From assembly GCA_028713915.1 (NCBI GenBank), contig JAQTNK010000010.1, forward strand, positions 1 to 64,000: a DNA stretch of 64,000 nt, written 5' to 3'. The notes beneath the pieces are model-generated. The model searched no databases. It was given only the letters and a program-made list of their open reading frames with translations, and was not told where the DNA came from. This DNA is from Rhodocyclaceae bacterium (GTDB taxonomy: Bacteria > Pseudomonadota > Gammaproteobacteria > Burkholderiales > Rhodocyclaceae). Shown one piece after another: positions 21,067 to 30,423 of this stretch (position 1 is the stretch's first letter; each line of letters starts with the position of its first letter). A program made the translations under genes and the position numbers.

Positions 21067-21357
21067 CTAGGCCGTGCGCCGCCGCTTGATCCCCTGAATC
21101 ACGCTGCGAGCGTCCTTCACCCGCCCAGCAGCTACGTCGCCGAGCCCCTTAGACGCCTCGTCGATCAATAACAAATGGATGTGCTCATGCTCCAACTGGT
21201 GGTAGTAATCAAGCCGTTGCGCGTCGATCACCGCGATATAGCTTTCGCCGTTCTTGGTAATGATTTTCTCAGCACCGGCCCTGACCTCTTCAGCCAGCTC
21301 GGAAAAGTTGGCACGGGCATGCGAGAGCGGAATAACGTCGCTTGCGGAAATTGCCAT
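21067..21357 (-). CDS. Phd/YefM-family antitoxin
   Basis: 96 residues from the ATG at 21357, which has AGGAGG ten bases upstream; a GTG eight codons earlier would lie before that ribosome site and is rejected. The N-terminus DVIPLSHARANFSELAEEV and IITKNGESYIAVID is the DNA-binding Phd/YefM domain. The rest is an acidic toxin-binding tail ending in a basic patch. It probably represses its own promoter together with the toxin. Confidence 0.88.
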   Translation of the reverse strand: MAISASDVIPLSHARANFSELAEEVRAGAEKIITKNGESYIAVIDAQRLDYYHQLEHEHIHLLLIDEASKGLGDVAAGRVKDARSVIQGIKRRRTA

Positions 21358-21397
21358 AATGGCTGGCCTCCTGTGCTGCACAGGACGTGCAATATTT

Positions 21398-21408
21398 TGT
21401 ACATTATA
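21398..21408 (-). promoter_or_regulatory. Promoter -10 and small palindrome of the toxin-antitoxin operon
   Basis: Reading leftward, a perfect TATAAT (21408-21403) is followed directly by TGTACA, a 6-bp palindrome (21403-21398), about 45 bases before the antitoxin ATG. A clear -35 box was not found. The palindrome is a candidate operator for Phd-type autoregulation. Confidence 0.5.
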
Positions 21409-22285
21409 CGCGCGCCCATTAAGTAGGGGAGCAATCGTTTGCGTACCGCTGTCTCAGAGGCGGCCCGGGCGATGTGGCCCGATTCGTGGTCTAGTGCGCG
21501 AACGTACCGACCACGCGCGACGCCAGTCGCGGCGTGGGTTTCCGGCCGACAGGCCGGGCAATGGAAGATTGCAGGGGTGTGTACCTCTTCTCCGGGGGTT
21601 CGTGACCCGACGACGGAGCAACTACCGAATGAAGCAAAGGCATGGCTGATCCTTTCCAAACGCGCCCGGCGGCCAATGATTGGCACTGCGATTTCCACTG
21701 ACGGCCGCCGGGCAAACGGGATCAGGGCCGGGCTGTACCCGGACGAATTTGGATTTGAATTTGATGCCGGCGCGCGCGGCGGAATGAACCACCGAGCGCC
21801 GGCCTCTGAGCGACGGCGCCACCCCGGGCCTGCTGGCCCGCCGATTGGCAAGGCACAACAAGACCCTCGGCGCGCCATCGCGCAGGTTCTCGAGGACCGA
21901 GAAGTCGTCAGCAGCAAAGCTACGCCGACAGCAGGCGCAACTTTCCTGTTGTGTGAGCGCCGCTATTGTGCGGCGCCCTATTTGCGTTCCGGCCTTCCTG
22001 CACCGGACGTTGTTCCCGTCGCTTACGCGCCGGGAAGTCGGCGGGTTTACTTGAACCCGTAAAGTGAAGTCGCCCTCGCGGGCTCCCTCTTGTCATGCGG
22101 CTCTTTTGGCCGCGTGCCCTAACGCAAGGTCGGGGCAGTCACGTTTGCGGCAAATCTAAATCATCTTTGACGCGCGTGCAATCGATTTGCGCACGATTTT
22201 TACGCGAAGTGACCACAGTTATTCGTCATGCTAATCGGAAACCCGCATCAGCTCGGGCGAAGCGGTGACCACAGACATGCAGCAT
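21409..22285. other. About 0.9 kb without a recognisable gene (left part of island)
   Basis: Open frames exist on both strands (the longest is 207 codons, plus strand, 21439-22062), but none has a recognisable motif or a convincing ribosome site, and their composition is Arg/Pro-rich as in random high-GC frames. Visible structure: a hairpin cgggtt/aacccg at 22042-22059, gccc/gggc at 22072-22083, and two copies of a cgaag..tgaccacag word near 22205 and 22258. The latter could be the end of a lost insertion sequence; this is not established. Confidence 0.45.
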
Positions 22286-22852
22286 TCAGCGGGCGTCGGC
22301 CCCTTTCGACTCGAACTGGAATTGACGTTCTGCAACGTCAGAATGAGGAATCACCATGAAGTCCCGACCTTCCGAGCGATCGAACACATTGACGCGCAGC
22401 GCACTTCCGTCGCTGACCACACTTAATCTCACCTGAGTAACCGTGGTTCCGCGGTACCCCTCTGATCCACCTGTCGCTGTTCGTTCAAATACAAGCTCAC
22501 CGTTGGTACAGACGCCGTTGTGCTCATATGCAGCAACTGTGGTACCAGACGAATCCAGCAAGGAGAACTTGACGCGGTCGCCGTGAAGTATGTTGATTGC
22601 AACCCACTCCGTGTGAACACCATGTTTCCATGTGCGCAATACGTCTCGCGATATTAGCGGCGGCAACGTCGACCCTCGATCCTTTCCGGAAACTTGGGTG
22701 CCCGAGTTCTTATATGTCCCTTCTAGTAACCGACACGCCGTTGGCCCAGAAGTACCAGACTCCTGGGCCATTGCTGTTTCCATCTGCCCCGTCGCGCATA
22801 CAGCAATACTGAGCAGAGATGCCGCTAGAAGCGAAGCACACTTAGCGGCCAT
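22286..22852 (-). CDS. Small exported protein of unknown function following the RHS gene
   Basis: 188 residues. A signal peptide is likely (hydrophobic LLAASLLSIAVCATG, possible cleavage after AMAQ), so it should be periplasmic. The mature part has two cysteines (ACRLLEG and NGVCTNG) and beta-type alternation. No family was recognised. Its ATG overlaps the last 11 bases of the RHS gene, so the two are co-translated. That position is where immunity or chaperone genes of RHS toxins usually lie, which makes a periplasmic immunity protein a possibility, not a conclusion. Confidence 0.6.
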   Translation of the reverse strand: MAAKCASLLAASLLSIAVCATGQMETAMAQESGTSGPTACRLLEGTYKNSGTQVSGKDRGSTLPPLISRDVLRTWKHGVHTEWVAINILHGDRVKFSLLDSSGTTVAAYEHNGVCTNGELVFERTATGGSEGYRGTTVTQVRLSVVSDGSALRVNVFDRSEGRDFMVIPHSDVAERQFQFESKGADAR

Positions 22853-25800
22853 CGCGCATTCTCATTACATTGAGAGCACCTTCAAGACCTGATGTTTGAA
22901 TCAGGCCCGCCGCAGCAAATGGTGTCGCGGGAACAACGTTTAGCGCGTTCAAGGCTTCCCCGAACCCTGCGCGTAATCCGGTCAGATTTTTCCCGTTACC
23001 AAACTCGTCGTACCAGTACCCTGAGTTCAGGTAGTCATGCGGACCGGCATATGCTTCGACGAGCCTGTCTCCAAAGCTCCCAGGGGAATAGCTGAAGGGA
23101 CCGATTCTCCCGGGGCCTCCTTGGCAACCACCTAGAGGCGAGTCGCAAATCAATCCATCTACGAATCTCGCCCCTCCCAACTTGAAGAAATCGCCAAAGA
23201 AGCCAGAACTCTTACCGCCTGCATTTCCCGAATCAGGATCAAGCAGTGAGCTCCTTATCATGTCCTGGCGCATGAGATAGTTCGCGTAGGTAAGCGCCGA
23301 GAGGCCAAGCCGGCTCGTGAAACCGTCTGCAAACGAACCGCCCTGAATCCTCGACGATATGCCGCCGGCAACGGCATTTGCTGCAACCCGGTCTAAACCC
23401 CAGGCATTCCCATAGTAACCATCAACGCCGCCAAGAATTGCACCGCTCGCAGCGCCTCGCAATCCTGCCTGGAAATCTCCGCCGCTGGCAAGGTAGCTAG
23501 CCGCAAAGGTAGAGCTTGCAGCGACGGTTGCCGAACCGGCGGCGGTCAGTGTGTAGCCGGTGATGACCGACTCGCCCGTCGCCGTGCAAACACCCGCCGT
23601 CGACGATACTGCCCACGATGAACCAGCGGCAGTTCCCGATGCACTCGCGGCGAGCGTGTTACCGAGCCACTGCCCCGTATAGTATGCGGCCACGATGATG
23701 GCCGCCCCTCGCACGGGATTGTCAAGGAACGCGTTGACCGTGTTCGTGATCGATCTGAGCGCCCCGTCGAGCCCCAGCGCTTTTCCGAGGTTGAAGTACC
23801 CGCTCGGATCGGTGTAACTAAGTGGGTTATTCCACGTGTAGCTATAGCGGTTGTAGCTTTGCAGGTTGTACGGCGATTGGACTGTCGGATCAGGTGAGAC
23901 GAATCTGCCGATCGTCGGATCGTAAATCCGTCCATTCATATGAACGAGTCCGAGCTCGTCGATATGCTCGTGGTTGGTAAACCCGCGCTCGGTGTTGATC
24001 CCGACGATGGTGTTGTTGGGATCCTTGACCCCGTTCGGGAACCGCCGCTTGCCGAAGGCCTCGTACGCCAGCTGCTCTATTACGGCGCCCGTCTTGTCGG
24101 TCACCGCGGTGGTGCTGTTCAGGTTGTCGCGATGGAAGTAGTGGACCAGGGTGGTAGTCGCGCCTGAAATCGTAATCTGTTTAACGACGCCCACTACCAT
24201 ACCGTAGGCCGTCAGGTAGCTTCTCTGCTCCTGACTGTTGTCGATCTTCACCTGCTTCTCATAGAAGAGATCGCCGTTGTTGCCGGGGTTCAGGTAGATC
24301 GTCGTGCCCTGGCTGCTGGAGACCTCTTCCACCCGCTGGTGTTCAGAGCCGTACTGGTAGGCCGCGCTGATGCCCGGGGCACCGAAGGCCAGCGGCATGT
24401 TGAAGCTCGTATAGACCTCGGTGCGCCTCTTATTCGGCACCGGGTTGTTGCTAGCGTCATACGTCACCTCGCTCGACAGGTTACCGCTCTTGTCCCAGCT
24501 ATAGGTCCGATAGCCACCGCCGACCAGGTTGATGCGGCTAATTGCATGCGGCCGTTGGCTGCTGGCACCGCTCGCCGGGTACGTATAGGTCCCCACGTCC
24601 GAGCGGCTCGTGATGTTGCCGATGCCGTCATAAGCGAAGCTTTGGGTGACGATGCCCGCACCGCTGGAGTTCACCGTCGCGCTGGTGAGCCGGTTCAGGC
24701 TGTCGTAGAGGAAGCCTTCGGTGAGGCTCTGGCTCGCATCCGTGCGGCTGGCGATGTTGCCCAGCGTGTCGTACGTATAGGCAAGGTTCTGCACGGCGTT
24801 GCCGGCGCCGGCGACGATGGCGGTGACCCGCCCGTTGGCCGGGTTATAGGTCTGCTGCGTCTGCACGCCATTGCCGTAGGTCTGGTGCTGCAGATGGTTC
24901 TCGGCATCCAGGGCATTGGCCGTCCAATAGGGTGTGCCGCTGCTGCTGTCCTGAATTGACTTGAGGTAGCCCAGCGTCGTATAGAGGTAGTTGACGCGGA
25001 CCCCGCCCGGGTAGGTCCGGCTGCTCACCCTTCCGTTGGTATCGTAGGCAACGCCATCGATGTAGATTGTGTCGATGGTGGTTGTCGTCTGGATCGGACG
25101 CCCCAGTAGGTCGTAGGCGATGATGCGGCTGTAGCCGGTGCTGGTTTCTGACTGGCACAGCTTGCCGATGCCCTTCGGACACGGGACGCCATTCTTGTAG
25201 GTGTCATAGTACCAATTGCTGATGAGGTCCGCCTCGGAGCGGTTCGTCATACGCCCAAGCAGGTCGTAGCTCATGGTCGTCGTCTGGCCCTTGGCGTCGA
25301 CTTGGCGAATCAGTTGACCAATGGCGTCGTAGGCGTAGGTCCAGATGCCCATGTCCGGGTCCTGCATCCGGGTCTTGCGGCCCCACAGGTCGTAGGTCAG
25401 CACCGTGGCATTGCCAAGCGGATCGGTGGTCTTCGTTAGATTCCCGAATGGGTCGTAGGCGTAGGTGATCGTCTGGTTTTGGGCATCCGTGACGCTGATG
25501 ATCTGGCCTTGGCTGTTCTTGATGGTCGTTCTGATCTGACCCTTGGGGTTGGTTACCTTCACCCTCAGGCCGTAATAAGCCATCGTAGTGGTGGCGTTGT
25601 CGGCGTCGACGATTTGGATGGGACGGCTGAAGCTGTCGTAGGTGACCGTGCTCCAGTACGCAGTCTGGCCGGCGTAGTACGGCCGGCTCTTCATGTAGGG
25701 ACGTCCCAAGGAATCGTACTTGGTGTCCAGGTAGATCGCAATGTTGGCGCCGCTGCCATCGTAGCCCTGGGTTTCAATGCGAATCTCGCGGTCGAGGGCG

Positions 25801-26471
25801 TCGTAGTAGGTCTTGCCGATCGCGCCGTTCTGGGTGACACCGCCACTGGCAAGCGGAGTAGTGACGATTACGTAGGCGCCGGCGGCGCCGCCTACCGTCG
25901 GGCAGGCATAGGTTCCGCCGTTGATGCCATTGCAGTACAGGTAGTCCCACTTGGTCTTGGTGCCGTCAGCGCGCGATTCCTGCGCCTTGCGACCGAAGTT
26001 GTCGTATTGCCATTTCGTGGTGAGTGCGTTGAGGCCGGTCAGGCTCGTGACTGCGCCGAAGCGGGTGTCGTAGGTCTTGGTTTCCGACTGGTTCAGCGCA
26101 TTGCTGCTAGTGGTCGGGAACTGGCCTCGCGCGTCGTAGGCGTTGCTCGTGGTGCGCGGGGCAATAACGGCGTCTCCCTTCGGTGCCGCCGCTTCCGAAT
26201 TCTTCGCCGCCGAACTGCCGGTGGCGCCGCTGCAGTTATGCGTTGTCGCACTCGTCTTGTTACCGTACCTGTCATACACGTACTGCGTCACTAGGCACAA
26301 ATTGCTATTACCCGGTTCGATGATCTCCTTCGTCAATAGTCCCGTCGAGGGGTCATAGTCAAACGCGCTGGTGCGAGTCAGCGTGTCCGCATATGAGGAC
26401 GAGGACATGGCGAGAACGACGACCGCCAAGGCAATGTGTTTGGCATAACGAAAGGTTGGAGATGTTTTCAT
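22842..26471 (-). CDS. Exported RHS/YD-repeat protein (TcC-like)
   Basis: 1209 residues from the ATG giving MKTSPTFRYAKHIALAV, with GGGAG eight bases upstream; this ATG overlaps the preceding stop as ATGA. A Sec signal peptide (to about SSSSYA) is followed by many YD repeats (YDxxGR/NL, e.g. YDPFGNLTKTTDPLG, YDSLGRPYMKSR) and ends the core with GRFVSPDPTVQSPYNLQSYNRY-type residues. The tail of about 317 residues has hydrophobic Ala/Gly-rich stretches and a GPHDYLNSGYWYDEFGNGKN block; no catalytic toxin motif was recognised. YD proteins form a shell that encloses a C-terminal effector. Confidence 0.88.
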   Translation of the reverse strand: MKTSPTFRYAKHIALAVVVLAMSSSSYADTLTRTSAFDYDPSTGLLTKEIIEPGNSNLCLVTQYVYDRYGNKTSATTHNCSGATGSSAAKNSEAAAPKGDAVIAPRTTSNAYDARGQFPTTSSNALNQSETKTYDTRFGAVTSLTGLNALTTKWQYDNFGRKAQESRADGTKTKWDYLYCNGINGGTYACPTVGGAAGAYVIVTTPLASGGVTQNGAIGKTYYDALDREIRIETQGYDGSGANIAIYLDTKYDSLGRPYMKSRPYYAGQTAYWSTVTYDSFSRPIQIVDADNATTTMAYYGLRVKVTNPKGQIRTTIKNSQGQIISVTDAQNQTITYAYDPFGNLTKTTDPLGNATVLTYDLWGRKTRMQDPDMGIWTYAYDAIGQLIRQVDAKGQTTTMSYDLLGRMTNRSEADLISNWYYDTYKNGVPCPKGIGKLCQSETSTGYSRIIAYDLLGRPIQTTTTIDTIYIDGVAYDTNGRVSSRTYPGGVRVNYLYTTLGYLKSIQDSSSGTPYWTANALDAENHLQHQTYGNGVQTQQTYNPANGRVTAIVAGAGNAVQNLAYTYDTLGNIASRTDASQSLTEGFLYDSLNRLTSATVNSSGAGIVTQSFAYDGIGNITSRSDVGTYTYPASGASSQRPHAISRINLVGGGYRTYSWDKSGNLSSEVTYDASNNPVPNKRRTEVYTSFNMPLAFGAPGISAAYQYGSEHQRVEEVSSSQGTTIYLNPGNNGDLFYEKQVKIDNSQEQRSYLTAYGMVVGVVKQITISGATTTLVHYFHRDNLNSTTAVTDKTGAVIEQLAYEAFGKRRFPNGVKDPNNTIVGINTERGFTNHEHIDELGLVHMNGRIYDPTIGRFVSPDPTVQSPYNLQSYNRYSYTWNNPLSYTDPSGYFNLGKALGLDGALRSITNTVNAFLDNPVRGAAIIVAAYYTGQWLGNTLAASASGTAAGSSWAVSSTAGVCTATGESVITGYTLTAAGSATVAASSTFAASYLASGGDFQAGLRGAASGAILGGVDGYYGNAWGLDRVAANAVAGGISSRIQGGSFADGFTSRLGLSALTYANYLMRQDMIRSSLLDPDSGNAGGKSSGFFGDFFKLGGARFVDGLICDSPLGGCQGGPGRIGPFSYSPGSFGDRLVEAYAGPHDYLNSGYWYDEFGNGKNLTGLRAGFGEALNALNVVPATPFAAAGLIQTSGLEGALNVMRMRDGR

Positions 26472-29400
26472 TGGATAGCTCCCAGGCGCGTCCCCGTCGC
26501 CAACCATGAAACATTACTGTTGCCTGAGACCGCTGCGCCACCGGCCCCGCCCGGAGTGCTGGTTGCGACGTAGACACCATTCATCCCGGTGGTGCCGTAG
26601 GTCGCCGATCCAGGCTGGCCAGATTGGCCCAGCCCGCCACCAGCGCCCCCCGAATTCGCAATCACGGCACTATTGGCCGAGCAAACTACCATCCCCCCGC
26701 CGGCGCCCCCTGATGTCGATGTTCCCGGGCTTCCTGCTAAACCGCTGACGATATAGGTTCCCTGAGTAGCGATCCCCGCCGCCCCTCCGACTCCGCCACC
26801 GGCACCACCTCCACCGCCACTGCTTCCGGCATAGGCCGTTACGAGCATCGAGCTTCCCGGGACCGTTACATTTTTCTTGTAACCACCACCGGCCCCGCCG
26901 CCTCCGCCGCCCCCGGCGATGACGCCGTTATTAATTATGTCGATAGGCCAGGTAATGGACAAGGCAGGGCCGCCGGCCATAGGCGCCTTAACCGTCCACG
27001 TCGTTGTGCTCATGCTAGTGCCTGAACCACCCGCTCCCCCTTTGCCCACGATGGTTCCGTTGTTGATTAGCACCAGCCTGCTTTGAGCAACAAAGCCGCC
27101 TCCCGTCGAAAATGCGGCGGCCGTAGTTGTTGTCGCGCTTACGACCACTCCAGGATTTATCGTGACTGTAGCCACCAACGGCACGGATCGATTCCAGCCC
27201 CCGGCGACTGCTGCCGAGACCAGGTTGTAGTCCGTCGTGTTTGACGAGATCGTTTGGGTGAACGTGAATACGGGCGGCGCGGCGGTAGTAGTCAGCACTT
27301 TCGCGGACGAGACCGGCGCGACGGTCGAGGTTAGACCGTTCGATGCTGTCACCTGCGTATTCGTAAGCCGGCCAAGGTACCAATTTGCGGTGTCGTTCGT
27401 ATAGCTGTTGACAATGGTATTGTCGAAGCCGTCGCTGGTCGTCATTCGGATTTGAGTCGCATTGCCGTAGCGATCATAGCTATTGGTCTTTATCACCGTC
27501 GGCAGTACGATGCCAGTCAAGTCGGTATCCGTTTGAGCGGTAGCCGCAAGATAGGGGAAATAGGTTTTGCCCGCGGCAACCGTACAAGCGCCCCCCGTCT
27601 GCGGATCAATGCAAGCGTACGTATTAACCACGGCAGAAAGAGCCCCGGTAGAACCAGAAATCGTCTTCAATATCTTTATTGGCAGTCCGGTATAAGGCCA
27701 GTTGTAATTGAATGACGTCCACGTCGAAATGCCGGTATCTGCTTGCGCGACGCTGGTCCAGCCGAATCCCAGCAGGCCTCTCCCCGAGGCCAGGTCGGCA
27801 ATCATCGACCCGTATTGATAGTTCCGGGTGTTAACCCCGGTACCAAGGGCATTGGGCGTCTTCACGCTCGATACCACATAGAGCGGAACAGCCACGTCGA
27901 TCTGAGGATAAGCAGCCGTGTTTCCCTTCGTATAAAGGCCCGGCGCCGTAAGCGGGCCGTAGCTCACTGCGGTCGTTGCCCCCAGGCCATTAGAAATTCC
28001 GGATAGAAGGTCGGCCGGGACGCTTCTGCCCGTGGTTGCCACGGCCACCCCGCCGCCAAGGGTGCCGATCGCATCGGGATACCCGTCGCCATCGACGTCA
28101 GCAAGTTGGCGCGGCGTGCCGCTCGTATATCCGTCCGCACTGCCTAGGCCGGCGGTCCACAGGCTGCTTGGACTGAAACTTGTCCCTGTTGACATGGCAA
28201 CTCGGACACCGTTGGGGCCGAAGCCTACGATGTCTGCCTTTCCGTCTCCGTTCATATCGACGACGTTGCGGGGAAAGCCGCTTTGGCTTGCATATGGCGT
28301 GCTCGTTGCCCTGCCGAAATCGAGAAGCCACCGCGTCGCCGGTTTGAAGCCTGTGCCAGTATTCAAGGCAACATAGACTCCATCACTTTTGAAGCTGACG
28401 ATATCGGGCAGGCCATCGCCGTTGACATCTGCCAACATACGCGGATACGTATCTTGGGTCGTATATCCGGCATTTGCGCCGAAGTCAGCCGACCAAAGGC
28501 TAGCAGCCGAGAAATCTTTGCCAGTATTTAGCGCGACGTAAACGCCTCCGTTGGCGAACCCGACGATATCCGGCAGACCATCGCCATTGACGTCTATGAC
28601 AAAACGCGGATTTGCCGAGTTAGAGACATATGGAACGGCGCTTGCGATACCGAAATCTACGCTCCATTTCTTCGGTACCGCAAATAAGGAACCGGCATTT
28701 AGTGCAACGTACACGCCGTCATCCTTGAATCCGACAATATCAGGGCGGCCGTCGCCATTTACGTCTATTAGGCTACGTGGATAAACATCCATCGTCGTCC
28801 ATCCGCTGGCTACCCCAAAGTCGGAAGCCCACTTGCTTGGCGCATAAAGCAGCGTGCCGCTGGAGAGCGAGACATAGACGCCGTCATTTGCAAATCCAAC
28901 GGCATCGGCCCGGCCGTCACCATCCACATCCGCAAAGAAGACGGGCGTTGTGCTCTGGCTGGAATAGCCCTGGCCAACGCCGAAGTTGGCGCCCCACTTT
29001 CTGCTGACCGCCGCACCGCTCCCCGTTGAAAGTGCAACGTAAAGACCATCGCTCTGCTGTGAGATGAAATCGGCCTTACCGTCGCCGTCGACGTCGGCAA
29101 GGAAACCCGCCGTCAATGAGGTCCACTTTGCCCCGTTGTTGAAGGTGTTGCTGCCGTACTCTGTCCAAGCGGGACTGACTGCGGGTTTGCAGGTATTGCC
29201 CGGCAACGAGCATTCCGTGATGCTGGTGATGCGCGAGCGATTCGTCGTAGTGCCCGCACCATAGACCAAACGATACTCGCGGCTTTGAGCTGCTCCGGTG
29301 AAGGTCTGAATCCTGGTCAGCCGACGGGTGCCGGTGATTAGGCTGCCAGCAAAGTACAAGGGGGTGATGTCTGAGCGCATCTCATAGATGAAGTGCACGG

Positions 29401-30094
29401 AATTGTTCATCGCAAGGTTCGCCGCCGTGTTGCTGGTGTAGTCAATCCGCTGCGGGTAATAGTCGCCACTGGGGGCGTCCACCGTGTAGGTGAAGGTCAG
29501 ATAGTTGCCCTGGTTGTCGCTAATCTTGTTGACGGCCCATACGCGAGCGCTGGTCGTGCCCTGCGCGAGCACCTGCGAATCGGTAGTGTTGCCGTATTCA
29601 ATGATCTGTCCGGCCTTGGTCCTCACCGTGAACCAGGCGGGGCCATTGCCGGCAGCGCCGTAGGAAATGATCCGGCTGAAACTCTCGCGTTCGGTACGAT
29701 ACTCCGTGTTGGCCGCACCATACGTGCCGTTAATCGCCATCAAGCGCTGACCATCCAGGCAGAAGCGGTCGTTGGTGTCGAGGTTGACGCCCCCCTTGAC
29801 GCCGTCCTGAGCGACAGTGCGTGGACAACGGGTGACGGCCGAAAGGCCGGATAGGCTCCAGCCTATGCCCAGGAGGCCGTTGCCACTCTGGCTGTTGTAG
29901 ACGAGAGAAAGCTTGGGTTCGATGCCAGCAGTGCCGGGCGGGACTTGGATGGGGATCGTGTAGGTCACCGCCCCGGTCGGCGATATGTCGAGCTGGCCGG
30001 GGGTGCTCATCGGCCCGGCATTGGCCACTGCAGTCAACAGCACAACAAGACCCAAAAGGCGACCTAGTAGCCTGAATATTGGAAATTCCCGCAC
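26468..30094 (-). CDS. SpvB/TcB-like exported protein with FG-GAP repeats and glycine-rich tip
   Basis: 1208 residues with a GTG start and AGGGAG nine bases upstream. A Sec signal (LLGLVVLLTAVANA) precedes an SpvB-type N-terminal domain (PGQLDISPTGAVTYTIPI, LSLVYNSQSGNGLLGIGW). About eight FG-GAP/VCBS repeats follow (DVDGDGKADFISQQSDG, DVNGDGLPDIVGFANGG and similar), then a TcB-like middle. The last 230 residues are extremely glycine-rich (VIAGGGGGGGAGGGY), like polyglycine tips of phage adhesins. The following gene is coupled by ATGA. The SpvB ADP-ribosyltransferase domain is not seen. Confidence 0.86.
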   Translation of the reverse strand: MREFPIFRLLGRLLGLVVLLTAVANAGPMSTPGQLDISPTGAVTYTIPIQVPPGTAGIEPKLSLVYNSQSGNGLLGIGWSLSGLSAVTRCPRTVAQDGVKGGVNLDTNDRFCLDGQRLMAINGTYGAANTEYRTERESFSRIISYGAAGNGPAWFTVRTKAGQIIEYGNTTDSQVLAQGTTSARVWAVNKISDNQGNYLTFTYTVDAPSGDYYPQRIDYTSNTAANLAMNNSVHFIYEMRSDITPLYFAGSLITGTRRLTRIQTFTGAAQSREYRLVYGAGTTTNRSRITSITECSLPGNTCKPAVSPAWTEYGSNTFNNGAKWTSLTAGFLADVDGDGKADFISQQSDGLYVALSTGSGAAVSRKWGANFGVGQGYSSQSTTPVFFADVDGDGRADAVGFANDGVYVSLSSGTLLYAPSKWASDFGVASGWTTMDVYPRSLIDVNGDGRPDIVGFKDDGVYVALNAGSLFAVPKKWSVDFGIASAVPYVSNSANPRFVIDVNGDGLPDIVGFANGGVYVALNTGKDFSAASLWSADFGANAGYTTQDTYPRMLADVNGDGLPDIVSFKSDGVYVALNTGTGFKPATRWLLDFGRATSTPYASQSGFPRNVVDMNGDGKADIVGFGPNGVRVAMSTGTSFSPSSLWTAGLGSADGYTSGTPRQLADVDGDGYPDAIGTLGGGVAVATTGRSVPADLLSGISNGLGATTAVSYGPLTAPGLYTKGNTAAYPQIDVAVPLYVVSSVKTPNALGTGVNTRNYQYGSMIADLASGRGLLGFGWTSVAQADTGISTWTSFNYNWPYTGLPIKILKTISGSTGALSAVVNTYACIDPQTGGACTVAAGKTYFPYLAATAQTDTDLTGIVLPTVIKTNSYDRYGNATQIRMTTSDGFDNTIVNSYTNDTANWYLGRLTNTQVTASNGLTSTVAPVSSAKVLTTTAAPPVFTFTQTISSNTTDYNLVSAAVAGGWNRSVPLVATVTINPGVVVSATTTTAAAFSTGGGFVAQSRLVLINNGTIVGKGGAGGSGTSMSTTTWTVKAPMAGGPALSITWPIDIINNGVIAGGGGGGGAGGGYKKNVTVPGSSMLVTAYAGSSGGGGGAGGGVGGAAGIATQGTYIVSGLAGSPGTSTSGGAGGGMVVCSANSAVIANSGGAGGGLGQSGQPGSATYGTTGMNGVYVATSTPGGAGGAAVSGNSNVSWLATGTRLGAIQ

Positions 30095-30423
30095 GCTTCG
30101 ACTCCCTCTGACTTGTTATTGCACTTGGTTGCTCGTTCAGTCTTCTGACGGCGGCAGCTGCCAGAAGCGCGAGCCCCCAATTCCTCCTGCTGGATGGCAT
30201 CGCGAGGCAGCGGGCAACGCTCTATTACTTGCGATCGATGGGGTTGGTATGGATCAAAATTTCCGACACATGCTATCCGATAATTCCATTAGCATTGATT
30301 CTACAAAGGCCACAGGAGAAATACCAATGCATTATTTGTAACTCCCATGGCATAGTGCATAAATGACATTTGCGTTATAATCACCGCCTTCTAATTCCAT
30401 TGGCAATGGAGGAGGCGTCGGAT
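30095..30423. promoter_or_regulatory. Divergent promoter region between SpvB-like gene and secretion operon
   Basis: 329 bases without a gene, distinctly AT-rich. Rightward, a perfect TATAAT at 30376-30381 lies 43 bases before the ATG of the first pseudopilin, whose ribosome site GGAGGAGG is strong; the -35 is weak. A small imperfect palindrome (ccattggcaatgg) overlaps the leader. Leftward, only the AGGGAG ribosome site of the SpvB-like gene is clear. A shared regulator could control both operons from here. Confidence 0.55.

Noticed and set aside
21439-22062. 207-codon plus-strand frame in the island
   Set aside because: No recognisable domain, poor ribosome site, and competing frames of similar length on the other strand; left as unresolved sequence.
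28030-29110. Regularly spaced repeats of about 180 bases, considered as CRISPR-like or tandem DNA repeats
   Set aside because: They encode FG-GAP/VCBS protein repeats (DVNGDGxPDIVGF) in one frame; the DNA copies are diverged and have no spacer pattern.
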